A stretch of DNA of 52,751 nt from an uncultured Prevotellaceae bacterium (GTDB lineage Bacteria; Bacteroidota; Bacteroidia; Bacteroidales; Bacteroidaceae), in the NCBI GenBank assembly GCA_900317635.1, contig ONHN01000024.1, forward strand, positions 1 through 52,751, given 5' to 3'. The stretch's first letter is position 1; each line of letters begins with the position of its first letter. The position numbers and the translations under genes are program-made. This document shows, in pieces, positions 38,969-48,856 of this stretch. Below the pieces are notes generated by a model. It was not told the origin of the DNA, did not search any database, and was given only the letters and a program-made list of their open reading frames with translations.

Positions 38969-41900
38969 ATGCAGAAACGTTTATCCCTTTTCTTGACGCT
39001 CCTTTTGTTGCTGTCAGCAACGGCGAGCGCTAAGATTGAACACTTGCTGCCCAAGCCGCAGCAGGTGGTAGTGGGAAGTGGTAGCCTCGTGCTGAGTGGG
39101 ACGGTGAGCATCACCGACCCCACGTCCACCACGGCGCTCTCCAACTTCTTCACCTCGCAAGGAATGACCGTTGGAACAGGCGGCATACCCGTCACTGTCA
39201 GCCTTGTCAGCTCTATTAGCGGGGCTTACGACTATGAGCTGGCGGGCTTCGATAACGAGGCCTACAAGCTGACGGTGACTTCTTCTGACGTGACCATTGA
39301 GGCCATTTCGCAGACGGGTGTCATCCGTGCGGCACAAACGCTGACGCAGCTGGCCGAAGGCTATACGGGCACGCACGAGTTAGAGGCTTGCACCATTACG
39401 GACTGGCCCGCCTTTAAGTTGCGCGGTTATATGCACGACGTAGGTCGTTCGTTTATTGACGTTGACGAGTTGAAGAACGAGATTGACCTGTTGAGCCGTT
39501 TCAAGGTCAACGCGTTCCACTGGCACCTGACCGACAACCAGGGTTTCCGCTTCGAGTCGAAACTTTATCCAGCGTTGAACGCTTCGTCGAGCATGACGCG
39601 CTTTGCAGGCAGCTACTACACGCAGGCGCAGTGCACCGCCATCGAAGCCTACGCCAAGGAGCGCGGTATCACCATCATCCCCGAGATTGACATGCCAGGC
39701 CATAGCACCGCCTTCACCACGGCGATGGGCCACACGATGGTATCGACAGAGGGTCAGGCCGAGTTGGTAAACATCATTGGCGAGCTGGCTTCCGCCTTCC
39801 CCAATGCGCCCTACCTGCACCTCGGTTTCGACGAGTCCACAACGCCCGCCGACTTCATCGCTACGATGGTGGCCGCCGTGAACAACAACGGCAAGAAGGC
39901 CGGTTGCTGGGATCCCTACGGCAGCCAGCAGATACCTACGACCTCCATGGGCGTTGAACTGCTAAGCGGTTGGAGCTCCAGTGCCCGCGACGTGGAAGGC
40001 ATCCCTTTCATCGATAGCCGCTACAACTACACGAACCACTTTGACGTTTTTGCCGACGTAGTGGGTATCTACAAGAGCACCATCGACAAGGTGCAGCGCG
40101 GTAATGCCAACGTAGCTGGTACGGTTTCGGCCTATTGGAACGACCGCAAGACGGCTACACAGGAAGACATTATCAAGCAGAACAACTTCTACGCCAATGT
40201 CCTTGCCAGTGCCGAGCGCGCATGGATAGGCGGCGGCAATGCCTACATTGAGCAGGGCGGTGTGACGCTGCCCAACAGCGGTACGGAGTATGACGAATTT
40301 GCCGACTGGGAGAATCGTTTCCTCTTCCACAAGGCGCACAGTCTCTCTGCCGAGCCCATCCCCTACGTGAAGCAGACCAACGTGCATTGGAACATCACCG
40401 ATGCGTTCCCCAATGGTGGCGACGCCACGCTGACGTTGCCGCCCGAAACCGACGGACTGCAAGACAGCTACACCTACGACGGTACGACCTATGGCGTGAC
40501 GCGCGCTACGGGTGCCGGCATCTACCTGCGCCACGTATGGGGCACAACCATTCCGGCTTTCTATAGCAACCCGCAAATCAACCACACCGCCTACGCTTGG
40601 ACCTACGTGTATAGTCCGACGGCGCAAGACGTGGGCGCTCAGATCGAGTTCCACAACTACGGACGCTCCGAGAACGACACCGCCCCCGACGCTGGCAAAT
40701 GGGACCGCAAGGGAAGCCGCATTTGGCTGAACGACACGGAAATCCTGCCCCCGACGTGGACCAACACGGGTCGTAGCATCAACAGCGAGGTTGACCTCGG
40801 CAACGAGAACTTCACCGCCCGCACGCCCATCACGGTGCACCTGAACCAAGGTTGGAACAAGGTGTTCCTGAAGCTGCCTTACGTTAACGCTTCGGGCATT
40901 CGTCTGAACAAGTGGATGTTTACCTTCGTCCTGACCGACGCAACAGGCACGAACGCCGTTGACGGCCTTATCTACTCGCCCGCGAAGGCTATGGACGAGA
41001 ATGCGGACCAGGTTGCTTCAAAGATTAGCGAGCTTCGCGCCTACGAGCGCAGCGTTTGCGGCACGGCCGTAGGCTACTACCCCACGTCGGCAGCAGCCGA
41101 TATGGAAGCCGTCATTGCTACCATCGAAGCTACTATCTCTGAGAGTGGCTACACCGCCGAGCAGCGCGCCGCTCAAATCGCTACGCTCGAAACGGCACTG
41201 ACGACGTTCCAAAACTCGCTGAGCTCTGCCAGCGTCAACCAGCCCGAGGCTGCTACGGGCGTGAACGACCTCTACTACACGCTGATGTCGAACCGTAATA
41301 GCCGCTACCTCACCTCTGCTGGTGCAGGCAGCAATGCAGCGGGCAATACCGCCGTGACGGACGCAAGCTATTGGAAGTTTGTCAGCCGTGGCGATGACAC
41401 GTGGGACATCGTCAACTCCGACGGTTCGTACCTCGCGCCAACGACCTCCGCCATCCAGACCGCAGCCGCACAACCCTCTTCGGGTTGGTCGTTGCGTGCT
41501 TCGAGCATTCCGGGCTACGTGGTTATCGTCAACGATGGCGGTTCGCACGCCCAGCTCAACCAGGCCAACAGCGGTACGACCATCAACAACTGGGGTTACG
41601 GCTCAAAGACAGCGGGCGAATACCGCCTCGATGATGCTGGCTGCCAGTACTTCGTGGTGGCTCATCCTGAATTCGGTGAGCCCTTCCCGCTCCCCTCTAC
41701 CGACTGTGCGACGCACTTCTATACCCTCGTGGATGGTCGCAACAGCCGCTACGCTACGTCCTACGGCAACGGCAATGCGCCCGTGGGCGATGCCAGTGTG
41801 AGCAACCAGAGCTACTGGAAGTTTGTAGATCGTGGCGACGACACCTACGACATCGTCAACTACGATGGCACGTACCTTACGCCCAACACCACCTACAACG

Positions 41901-44900
41901 CAGCTTTGACTACTTCTACGACGCAACCGTCTTCTGGCTGGTCGCTCGGAGCCTCTGCCACCGACGGCAAGTACATTATTTATAATGACGGTGCAAGCCA
42001 TACGCAGGTTAATGCTACTAAAGCTAGTCAGGGTTATAAGCTCTACAACTGGGGCTATGGTTCAGCTAATGCCGGCGAATACCGCCTCGACGACGTAGGC
42101 TGCCAGTTCACCATTACGGAAGTGTCCGACATCGTTGTCCCCGCCAGCTTCACGCCGACGGCTTCCAGCGGCAGCACGGAATACTTCTACACACTGCAAG
42201 ACTATCGCAACAGCCGCTACGCTACGTCGCAGGGCAACGGCAATGCAGCTGTGGGCAATACGGTGGCCAGCAACGAGAGCCGCTGGAAGTTCGTCAGCCG
42301 TGGCGACAATACCTACGACATCGTCAACTACGACGGTACGTACCTCACGCCCAACACGACGACAAACACCGCCGTAACGACCTCCACGACGCAACCCGCC
42401 ACGGGTTGGGCCCTTGGTGCTTCGTCAACCTCGGGCTACTACATTATCTATAATGCAGGCACGGGCAACACGCAGCTGAACCTTACCACCGAGGCTCAGA
42501 ACTATCAGCTCTACAACTGGGGCTACGAGAGCGGTTCGTACAACCTTTGCGACGGTGGTTGCCAGTTTGCTATTGCCGCCGCATCGGAAGACATTCCCGA
42601 AACGGCGATGGCAGGCTTCATACCCACAACCCTCGATGCCAACGGCCGCCCCGTAGCCAGCACGAAGTGGTACACGATGACCATCCACACCGATGCCTAC
42701 CGTATCAGCAAGCAAGCCGCCAATGCCAGCAACATCTCTCTCTCAACCAGGGGTACGGCCACGCCGGCTGGTACCGACCTGTGGTGCTTCGTGGGCGACG
42801 ATACCAACGGCTTCACCATCTACAATGCCGCTGGCGGCGTGCTTGTCTATCCGAAGACGCAGAGCGGGACGAATGGCGGCACGAGCTATGTCCTCGTAAA
42901 AGACCTTGCTACGCTCGACACCGACACCTACGGTTCTGTATGGACCTTCGCCACCTCAACCTATCGCACGGGTGGAACGGCTACTCCCGTCTATATGCAA
43001 GAGACCTCTTCGGGCAACAACTACGCCGTCAATAAGCGCGGCACGCCACTTGCCTTCTGGACGACAGGGCGCGACGCTGGCTCAACCATCCTGATTGAAC
43101 CTACGGACTACCTCGTCTATTACGTAGATGCCAACACGGGTGCGTTCGGAGATTCAAACGACTACCATACAGCTTGGCTGTCAACACTCACCGATCCTGC
43201 ACAAATCAGGATTTCTAACGAGCGTGGCAACTTGTGGTATTATGGTGGTGCTTTACACATGTACCAGACGCTGAACCAAGGAGCCTACACCATTAAGTCT
43301 CTCTCTGGCAGCCACCAGGTTTATGGCTGGGGCGGTACGGCGAAGGGCTGGAGCGGTAGCGATAGAAGCAGTGCTACGCGCGGCGTGACGGCCATCAGCG
43401 GCCAGGGTCTTTCGAGTGCTACCATCGCAGCCGACTCCTACAAGGAAGTACACCTCTACAACTTGAACAACAACGCAACGTTGGTCGTGGGCACGAGCAC
43501 AGCTGCCTCCAACGTAACATTCGATGACTTCTACGTGCTCTTAGAACCCGAGAAGAGTTTGACGCCCTTCAGACCAACGACCATCGAAGCTGGCGACTTT
43601 GCCTCTACCACACAGTGGTACACGCTTGGCGTGGGCGCACCGACGATGCAGGTTCTGGGTACGAACGATGCCAACGCCACCTCCGTAGAAGAGCAGATGG
43701 CTCTGGCTAATACCGACGATGCGCTGTGGTGCTTCGTAGGAAACGAAGCCGAAGGTTACTATATATATAATAGAGGTCTCGGTGCCGACAAGGTGCTGGC
43801 TGTTTCGGCCACAGCAACCGATGGTACGCTCCCCGTCTTCATGACGCTCAGCACGCTGGACACCTCGCTCTACAACGCGCGCTGGATGTTCAAAAATGGA
43901 ACCGTAAGTAGCACATATTATGCAAAACCTGCCGGTCAAGACCTCAAACTTCGCCATACCGACCGCGCTGGCGTGATGAAACTCTCCACCACGAGCGACC
44001 TGCTCTACAACCTCTACATCAAAGAGGCAGAATCCGTAGCACCAGCTCCCTTGGCTTACGTGGTGTCGAAAATTGGTAACGGTACGTTCACGCGCTCTAA
44101 CAATTCTACGGCCTCTTACAACGCATGGGCCAAGAAGTGGACCTCCGCGCAAACGCCCACCGTGCTGGTAGAGAACACAGCCAATGTAGGCAATATGGAC
44201 CTGCTGGGCGACGACAACCTGCGCCTTGATAACGCGACGGGCTCCAACGGAACGTTCCGCATCACGGCCCCCAGCGGCTATAGCATTAAGGGATACGTCA
44301 TCGACTTCACGAACGACACCACTAACCCCGCTACGAGCATTCGCAGCGATGAGGAGGGTGGCCCCGTGGCTGTTGTGGGCGCAGGAGAGACTGGACAATT
44401 GCTTGTTGACAATCTCTATAAGCAACAGACGACCTTCACCGTAGTCTCTTCTGGTCGCTCTGCCACGACAGCTTCCAACTTCACCATTTACATCCAGAAG
44501 GATCCCGATGCTGGTAGTCAGTCGCTCTACATCTTCCCCAACCACGTGCATGGCGGTTCGACCGAGGACGGCACGAGCTACGCCACGGTGCCCTATCGTA
44601 TTCCCGCCCTTGCTAAGTTGCGCGACGGTTCGCTGCTGGCTGCTGCCGACTTCCGCTACTGCAAGCTGGACATCGGCTATGGTCCTATCGACATTCACGG
44701 ACGTAAGCGCGACGCCTCGGGCAACTGGGGTAGTATCTTCACCATTGCCGACGGCGACAACAGGCTGGCTGCTTCCAACTTCAAGTATGCCTTTGGCGAC
44801 CCCGCCCTTGTTGCCGACCGCGAATCGGACAACGTGCTGATGATGTCGTGCGGTGGTAAAGTTGTGTTCATGAGCTCTACTGCTGCCAACCCCCAACACC

Positions 44901-46909
44901 CCGTCCGCTTCCTCAGCACCGACGGCGGCGAAACGTGGACCACTGGCACCGACATGACCGAACAAGTCTTTGCCCAGTTCACTGGCACCGCCGCTACGGG
45001 CACGTGCAACGGCGTTTTCTTCTCGAGTGGGCGCATCACGCAGAGCCGCTACGTCAAGACGGGCAATTTCTATCGCATCTACTCCGCCGTTCCCGTTCGT
45101 GGTACGGCTGGTAACGGTACTGCCGTTCTCTACTCCGACGACTTCGGCGAGACCTGGACGCGCTTAGGTTCGGGCGACACGTACCCCTGCTCTACGTGCG
45201 ACGAGGCTAAGGTTGAAGAAATGCCCGACGGTCGCGTTATGCTAAGTGTGCGCGTCAGCGGTAGCCGTAAGTTCAACGTCTATACCTACACCAACTCCGC
45301 CACCGCCGCTGGCTTCTGGAGCAACGAAGCCGCTTACAACAGCGGCACGAACGCTTGCAACGGCGAACACCTCCTTGTTCCCGCCAAGCGCGTCAGCGAC
45401 AATGCCGACGTCTTCGTTTGCCTCATGTCGCTCCCGCAAAGCGGTTCGCGCGAGAACGTAGGTTTCTACTACAAAGAAATTGCCGACTTCAGCGACTATG
45501 CCGACGGCACCGCTATGGCTGCCGACTGGAACCGCTCGCTGCAAGTGAGCACCACCACGTCTTGCTACTCGACGATGCAGCAGCTTGAAGACGGCACGAT
45601 TGCCTTCCTCTACGAAGAAAACCTCCTCGACGGCGGTTACGACATCGTCTTCAAAGAGTTTACCCTCGAAGACTTAACCGATGGCCTCTACACCTTCAAT
45701 ACGGGTTACGAAGAGACCGCTGCCAACCGCCTGCCCTACTTGCAATCTACGTTCGAAGGCCTGCCCCAACGCTTAGTGGGCACCTACGTGGGTAGTCGCA
45801 AGGAAGAAGACATCTTGGCAAGTAGCGACGTGATCAGTGCTGGCACGGCCTATATGAGTGCTCCTTCTCAATCGGCGCTGGAGAGCTACATTGGTGCAGT
45901 GATGAGCGTGCCGCGCATCAGCTTGCACGCTGGTAAGCCCTACCGCCTCTACAACAAGCGGTATCCGACCATGACGCTCTCGTCTAATGGCTCGGCACTC
46001 ACTTCGGCCACCGCCAACACCGCCGACATGACGCAACTCTTCATCGTAGAAGATGCGGGCGACGGCACGTGGTACTTGAAGAATGCCATCAACCAAGACT
46101 ATGCCGCACAGACAGGCAGCCGTAGCACGGCTATGGCAAGCACTTCTACGCCCGTGGCCTACAAGATCGTTTCCAACGAGAAGGGCGAGACCTACCTGCA
46201 ATGCGCCAACCCGACCGATGCAACCTATAGCGCCATCCACATGAACTCTTCGAAGAACATCGTCGTATGGACTCCCGCCTACACGAGCGATGCCTCCTAC
46301 TGGAAGATGGAGCCCGTTGACGCTTGGGACTGGACCTTGGCAACGCCTACGAATTCCGACACTGCCTATGGTACGGCCTACCTGCCCTTCGCCGTTCAGC
46401 TTCCTGCCAACACCGATGCCTATACCATCAGTATCGACGAAAGTTTCAACGTTGCAACGCCCACGCTCATCGAGGGTGGCTTGGTGCCCGCCTATACGCC
46501 CGTGCTGCTGACGCAGAGCGAAGCGTTGACGGACGTAAGCTTCACCGTGCCCGATGCTGCTTCGACGGTAGTGCCTACCACGGCCCTCGTTGGTACGCTG
46601 AAAGCCATCACGGACTACGATGCCGACAACACGTTCGTGTTCTCTCCCGATCCGAACGATTCGAAGGTCGTAGGTTTCTATCGCTTCAGTGGTACGCAGC
46701 TGAAGGCCAACCGCGCCTACCTCGTGCGCTCGACGTCTTCCGACGTTCGTGGCTATCGCCTCGTCTTCGACGACGTGACGGGCATCAAGCTGCAGCCCAT
46801 CGGTGCTACCGACGGTGCCGCTGTTTACGACTTGCAAGGTCGCCGCGTCGTACAGCCCAAGGCTGGCAACGTCTATATCGTTGACGGCAAGAAGGTGCTG
46901 ATGAGGTAA
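38969..46909 (+). CDS. Giant secreted bifunctional glycosidase: GH20 beta-N-acetylhexosaminidase and GH33 sialidase
   Basis: 2646 residues from the ATG at 38969, with a signal peptide (MQKRLSLFLTLLLLLSATASA). Residues 25-145: GH20b domain. About 150-450: GH20 barrel with NAFHWHLTDNQ and the catalytic Asp-Glu pair in HLGFDEST (about 288-289). About 500-765: beta-sandwich and helical linker. About 768-1205: three copies of one module (see 41270-42590). About 1210-1650: two related modules, starting FIPTTLDANG and FRPTTIEAGD. About 1850-2300: six-bladed GH33 propeller with YRIPALAKLRDGS, Asp boxes STDGGETWT and SDDFGETWT, the CDEAKVEEM Glu and SCYSTMQQL. The C terminus (VYDLQGRRVVQPKAGNVYIV) resembles Prevotella secretion-sorting tails. 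It should remove sialic acid and then terminal GlcNAc or GalNAc from host glycans. Confidence 0.9.
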   Translation: MQKRLSLFLTLLLLLSATASAKIEHLLPKPQQVVVGSGSLVLSGTVSITDPTSTTALSNFFTSQGMTVGTGGIPVTVSLVSSISGAYDYELAGFDNEAYKLTVTSSDVTIEAISQTGVIRAAQTLTQLAEGYTGTHELEACTITDWPAFKLRGYMHDVGRSFIDVDELKNEIDLLSRFKVNAFHWHLTDNQGFRFESKLYPALNASSSMTRFAGSYYTQAQCTAIEAYAKERGITIIPEIDMPGHSTAFTTAMGHTMVSTEGQAELVNIIGELASAFPNAPYLHLGFDESTTPADFIATMVAAVNNNGKKAGCWDPYGSQQIPTTSMGVELLSGWSSSARDVEGIPFIDSRYNYTNHFDVFADVVGIYKSTIDKVQRGNANVAGTVSAYWNDRKTATQEDIIKQNNFYANVLASAERAWIGGGNAYIEQGGVTLPNSGTEYDEFADWENRFLFHKAHSLSAEPIPYVKQTNVHWNITDAFPNGGDATLTLPPETDGLQDSYTYDGTTYGVTRATGAGIYLRHVWGTTIPAFYSNPQINHTAYAWTYVYSPTAQDVGAQIEFHNYGRSENDTAPDAGKWDRKGSRIWLNDTEILPPTWTNTGRSINSEVDLGNENFTARTPITVHLNQGWNKVFLKLPYVNASGIRLNKWMFTFVLTDATGTNAVDGLIYSPAKAMDENADQVASKISELRAYERSVCGTAVGYYPTSAAADMEAVIATIEATISESGYTAEQRAAQIATLETALTTFQNSLSSASVNQPEAATGVNDLYYTLMSNRNSRYLTSAGAGSNAAGNTAVTDASYWKFVSRGDDTWDIVNSDGSYLAPTTSAIQTAAAQPSSGWSLRASSIPGYVVIVNDGGSHAQLNQANSGTTINNWGYGSKTAGEYRLDDAGCQYFVVAHPEFGEPFPLPSTDCATHFYTLVDGRNSRYATSYGNGNAPVGDASVSNQSYWKFVDRGDDTYDIVNYDGTYLTPNTTYNAALTTSTTQPSSGWSLGASATDGKYIIYNDGASHTQVNATKASQGYKLYNWGYGSANAGEYRLDDVGCQFTITEVSDIVVPASFTPTASSGSTEYFYTLQDYRNSRYATSQGNGNAAVGNTVASNESRWKFVSRGDNTYDIVNYDGTYLTPNTTTNTAVTTSTTQPATGWALGASSTSGYYIIYNAGTGNTQLNLTTEAQNYQLYNWGYESGSYNLCDGGCQFAIAAASEDIPETAMAGFIPTTLDANGRPVASTKWYTMTIHTDAYRISKQAANASNISLSTRGTATPAGTDLWCFVGDDTNGFTIYNAAGGVLVYPKTQSGTNGGTSYVLVKDLATLDTDTYGSVWTFATSTYRTGGTATPVYMQETSSGNNYAVNKRGTPLAFWTTGRDAGSTILIEPTDYLVYYVDANTGAFGDSNDYHTAWLSTLTDPAQIRISNERGNLWYYGGALHMYQTLNQGAYTIKSLSGSHQVYGWGGTAKGWSGSDRSSATRGVTAISGQGLSSATIAADSYKEVHLYNLNNNATLVVGTSTAASNVTFDDFYVLLEPEKSLTPFRPTTIEAGDFASTTQWYTLGVGAPTMQVLGTNDANATSVEEQMALANTDDALWCFVGNEAEGYYIYNRGLGADKVLAVSATATDGTLPVFMTLSTLDTSLYNARWMFKNGTVSSTYYAKPAGQDLKLRHTDRAGVMKLSTTSDLLYNLYIKEAESVAPAPLAYVVSKIGNGTFTRSNNSTASYNAWAKKWTSAQTPTVLVENTANVGNMDLLGDDNLRLDNATGSNGTFRITAPSGYSIKGYVIDFTNDTTNPATSIRSDEEGGPVAVVGAGETGQLLVDNLYKQQTTFTVVSSGRSATTASNFTIYIQKDPDAGSQSLYIFPNHVHGGSTEDGTSYATVPYRIPALAKLRDGSLLAAADFRYCKLDIGYGPIDIHGRKRDASGNWGSIFTIADGDNRLAASNFKYAFGDPALVADRESDNVLMMSCGGKVVFMSSTAANPQHPVRFLSTDGGETWTTGTDMTEQVFAQFTGTAATGTCNGVFFSSGRITQSRYVKTGNFYRIYSAVPVRGTAGNGTAVLYSDDFGETWTRLGSGDTYPCSTCDEAKVEEMPDGRVMLSVRVSGSRKFNVYTYTNSATAAGFWSNEAAYNSGTNACNGEHLLVPAKRVSDNADVFVCLMSLPQSGSRENVGFYYKEIADFSDYADGTAMAADWNRSLQVSTTTSCYSTMQQLEDGTIAFLYEENLLDGGYDIVFKEFTLEDLTDGLYTFNTGYEETAANRLPYLQSTFEGLPQRLVGTYVGSRKEEDILASSDVISAGTAYMSAPSQSALESYIGAVMSVPRISLHAGKPYRLYNKRYPTMTLSSNGSALTSATANTADMTQLFIVEDAGDGTWYLKNAINQDYAAQTGSRSTAMASTSTPVAYKIVSNEKGETYLQCANPTDATYSAIHMNSSKNIVVWTPAYTSDASYWKMEPVDAWDWTLATPTNSDTAYGTAYLPFAVQLPANTDAYTISIDESFNVATPTLIEGGLVPAYTPVLLTQSEALTDVSFTVPDAASTVVPTTALVGTLKAITDYDADNTFVFSPDPNDSKVVGFYRFSGTQLKANRAYLVRSTSSDVRGYRLVFDDVTGIKLQPIGATDGAAVYDLQGRRVVQPKAGNVYIVDGKKVLMR
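41270..42590 (+). repeat. Three tandem copies of a ~145-residue module inside the glycosidase
   Basis: Copies begin at 41270, 41714 and 42182. Each starts FYTLxxxRNSRYxTS, continues with SYWKFVxRGDDTYDIVNYDGTYL and ends NNWGYGSxxAGEYRLDDxGC. They are also similar at DNA level. The fold may be a carbohydrate-binding beta-trefoil, but I cannot name the family. Confidence 0.8.
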
Positions 46910-46941
46910 TTTGCGGCCTATACAATATTAATATTATATAT

Positions 46942-46976
46942 AGGGCGGCTACGCACAGCAAGGGCGTAGCCGCCCT
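46942..46976 (+). terminator. Terminator of the glycosidase gene
   Basis: AGGGCGGCTACGC (46942-46954) pairs perfectly with GCGTAGCCGCCCT (46964-46976), loop of 9 nt, 33 nt after the stop codon, followed by TTGTGTTGG. Confidence 0.85.
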
Positions 46977-46980
46977 TGTG

Positions 46981-47009
46981 TTGGTTGTGCAACTTTTTTA
47001 TTACCTTTG
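46981..47009 (+). promoter_or_regulatory. Probable promoter of ruvB
   Basis: TTG (46981-46983), an 18-nt spacer and TACCTTTG (47002-47009). The leader to 47157 carries repeat units. Confidence 0.55.
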
Positions 47010-47034
47010 CAGCACGATAAATGAGTGACTTTTT

Positions 47035-47104
47035 AGTGACGAGTGACAAGTGACAAGTTGGGCTACGCCGACGATGGGTGCGGGCGAGGCGCCCGCGCTC
47101 CCAG
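47035..47104. repeat. Composite of two dispersed repeats in the ruvB leader
   Basis: GTGACGAGTGACAAGTGACA (47036 on) of the GACGAGTGACAAGT family is joined by GGGCTACGCCG to a GAGCGCGGGCG-type palindrome (47079-47104, inverted). The same linkage of GGCTACGCC with the GC-rich unit is seen near 7107-7250 and 48260-48300. Confidence 0.65.
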
Positions 47105-47156
47105 GGGGCTGATGCCGACAAACGTTTCATGTTTCTTGTTTAATGTTTAATGTCTA

Positions 47157-48200
47157 ATGACAGAGGATACTTTCGACATACGTTCAGAACAAACCGCCCG
47201 CACGCCGAAGGAGAAGGACTTTGAGCAGGCACTCCGCCCTTTGCGCTTCGAGGACTTCAGTGGTCAGCAAAAGGTGGTGGAAAACTTGCGCGTCTTCGTG
47301 GAGGCGGCCCGCTATCGCGGCGAACCGCTTGACCATACCCTATTGCACGGGCCGCCAGGACTGGGTAAGACAACGCTCTCGAACATCATTGCTAACGAGC
47401 TGGGGGTAGGGTTTAAGCTGACGAGCGGTCCTGTGCTCGACAAGCCGGGCGACCTGGCCGGCTTGCTGACGAGCCTCGAACCCAACGACGTGCTCTTCAT
47501 CGACGAGATCCACCGCCTGCAACCCGTGGTGGAGGAATACCTCTATTCGGCGATGGAGGACTATCGCATCGACATCATGATAGACCGCGGGCCGGCGGCG
47601 CGTAGCATACAGATTGACCTCAACCCCTTCACGCTTGTAGGTGCCACGACACGTAGCGGCCTGCTGACGGCCCCGCTGCGCGCCCGTTTCGGTATCAATA
47701 TGCACCTTGAATACTACGATGCCGAAACCTTGGAGCGCATCATCGTGCGCAGTGCAGGCATCCTCGGCGTGCCCATCACGGATGAGGCCGCTGGCGAGAT
47801 AGCGGGGCGCAGTCGCGGTACGCCACGTATTGCCAACGCCCTGCTGCGCCGCGTGCGCGACTTTGCACAAGTGCGCGGTACGGGCGACATAGACCTTGCC
47901 ATAGCGCAGCACGCGCTGACAGCTCTCAATATCGACCGCTATGGCCTTGACGAAATAGACAACAAGATCTTGCTCACCATCATCGACAAGTTTAAGGGCG
48001 GCCCCGTGGGCATTTCCACCATTGCTACCGCCATTGGGGAAGACGCGGGGACGGTAGAAGAAGTGTATGAACCTTTCTTGATAAAAGAGGGCTTCATACG
48101 TCGCACGCCGCGTGGTCGTGAGGTGACCGAAAGGGCCTACCACCACCTCGGGCGCAATCCCTATAGCGGCAACATTATGCAGCCCGATTTGTTTGAGTAA
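47157..48200 (+). CDS. ruvB: Holliday junction branch migration DNA helicase RuvB
   Basis: 347 residues. AAA+ motor of the RuvAB complex, which moves Holliday junctions. Walker [19 protein letters not shown] (about residues 62-79), Walker [12 protein letters not shown], sensor 1 [12 protein letters not shown] and the arginine finger LRARFGINM are present. The C-terminal winged helix ends [19 protein letters not shown]. ruvA and ruvC are not in the window. Confidence 0.97.
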   Translation: MTEDTFDIRSEQTARTPKEKDFEQALRPLRFEDFSGQQKVVENLRVFVEAARYRGEPLDHTLLHGPPGLGKTTLSNIIANELGVGFKLTSGPVLDKPGDLAGLLTSLEPNDVLFIDEIHRLQPVVEEYLYSAMEDYRIDIMIDRGPAARSIQIDLNPFTLVGATTRSGLLTAPLRARFGINMHLEYYDAETLERIIVRSAGILGVPITDEAAGEIAGRSRGTPRIANALLRRVRDFAQVRGTGDIDLAIAQHALTALNIDRYGLDEIDNKILLTIIDKFKGGPVGISTIATAIGEDAGTVEEVYEPFLIKEGFIRRTPRGREVTERAYHHLGRNPYSGNIMQPDLFE

Positions 48201-48272
48201 GGGGAGTACAATAAACGTTAAACAATAAACGTTACTTGGCTAATTGCGAAACTCGTTGGCGTAGCCCCTAAC

Positions 48273-48297
48273 TGGGTACGCAGGCGTCCCGCCTGCA
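48273..48297. repeat. GCAGGCG-type palindromic dispersed repeat
   Basis: TGGGTACGCAGGCGTCCCGC continuing to GCCTGCA, with GGCGTAGCCC words on both sides (48258 and 48305). The gap 48201-48337 also holds TAAACAATAAACGTT words and a CTTGTCACTTGTCACT word just before ybeY. No gene. Confidence 0.7.
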
Positions 48298-48337
48298 TCC
48301 ATCATTGGCGTAGCCCAACTTGTCACTTGTCACTAAC

Positions 48338-48754
48338 ATGATATCCTTTACAACTCAAAATACCGCCTTGCCCAGCTTAGACTATGAAGCGGTGCGGGCG
48401 TGGATAGCGGCCGTGGCCGAAAGCTACGGGCGTAGCGTGGGCGATGTGGCCTACGTCTTTTGCGATGACGAAGAAATGTTGCGCGTAAACCGCGCCTTCC
48501 TCAACCACGATTATTATACCGACATCATCACCTTCAGTCGTGACGAAGGGCGCATCCTTTCGGGCGACATCATCATCAGCCTCGACACCGTACGCTCCAA
48601 CGCTGAAGGCCTCGGCGTGAGCTACGATGCCGAGCTGCATCGCGTCATTATCCACGGCATTCTGCACCTTTGCGGCATCAATGACAAATCGCCTGAAGAG
48701 CGTGCACAGATGGAGGCCGCAGAGAATAAGGCTTTAGCTCTGCTGGCGAAGTAA
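48338..48754 (+). CDS. ybeY: Endoribonuclease YbeY (rRNA maturation factor)
   Basis: 138 residues from the ATG at 48338. The ATG at 48320 lies in a dispersed repeat. YbeY is a zinc-dependent single-strand RNase needed for 16S rRNA 3' maturation and ribosome quality control. The zinc motif is HGILHLCGINDKS: the first two His are present. The third ligand, usually His after GYD, appears replaced as in other Bacteroidetes members (DK). The N-terminal part has LRVNRAFLNHDYYTDIITFS, typical of the family. Confidence 0.92.
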   Translation: MISFTTQNTALPSLDYEAVRAWIAAVAESYGRSVGDVAYVFCDDEEMLRVNRAFLNHDYYTDIITFSRDEGRILSGDIIISLDTVRSNAEGLGVSYDAELHRVIIHGILHLCGINDKSPEERAQMEAAENKALALLAK

Positions 48755-48801
48755 GCACCGCCTACCAAGGGCGGCATGTGGGTACTCTCGTTGGCGGTAG
48801 G

Positions 48802-48820
48802 GTTGCCATACTATGGCAAC
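48802..48820. promoter_or_regulatory. 19-bp palindrome upstream of the GT39 gene
   Basis: GTTGCCATACTATGGCAAC, nine-base arms, 37 nt before the ATG at 48857. It shares its arms with the palindrome before the DPP IV gene (36339-36357). Confidence 0.55.
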
Positions 48821-48856
48821 ATACTGAACACCTATTTAACGTATAAAGTATAAAGT

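Noticed and set aside
43541-44965. 474-residue ORF antisense to the glycosidase gene
   Set aside because: Mirror of the codon pattern of the sense gene; no family features. The same holds for 45773-46837, 39962-40849 and 41018-41548.
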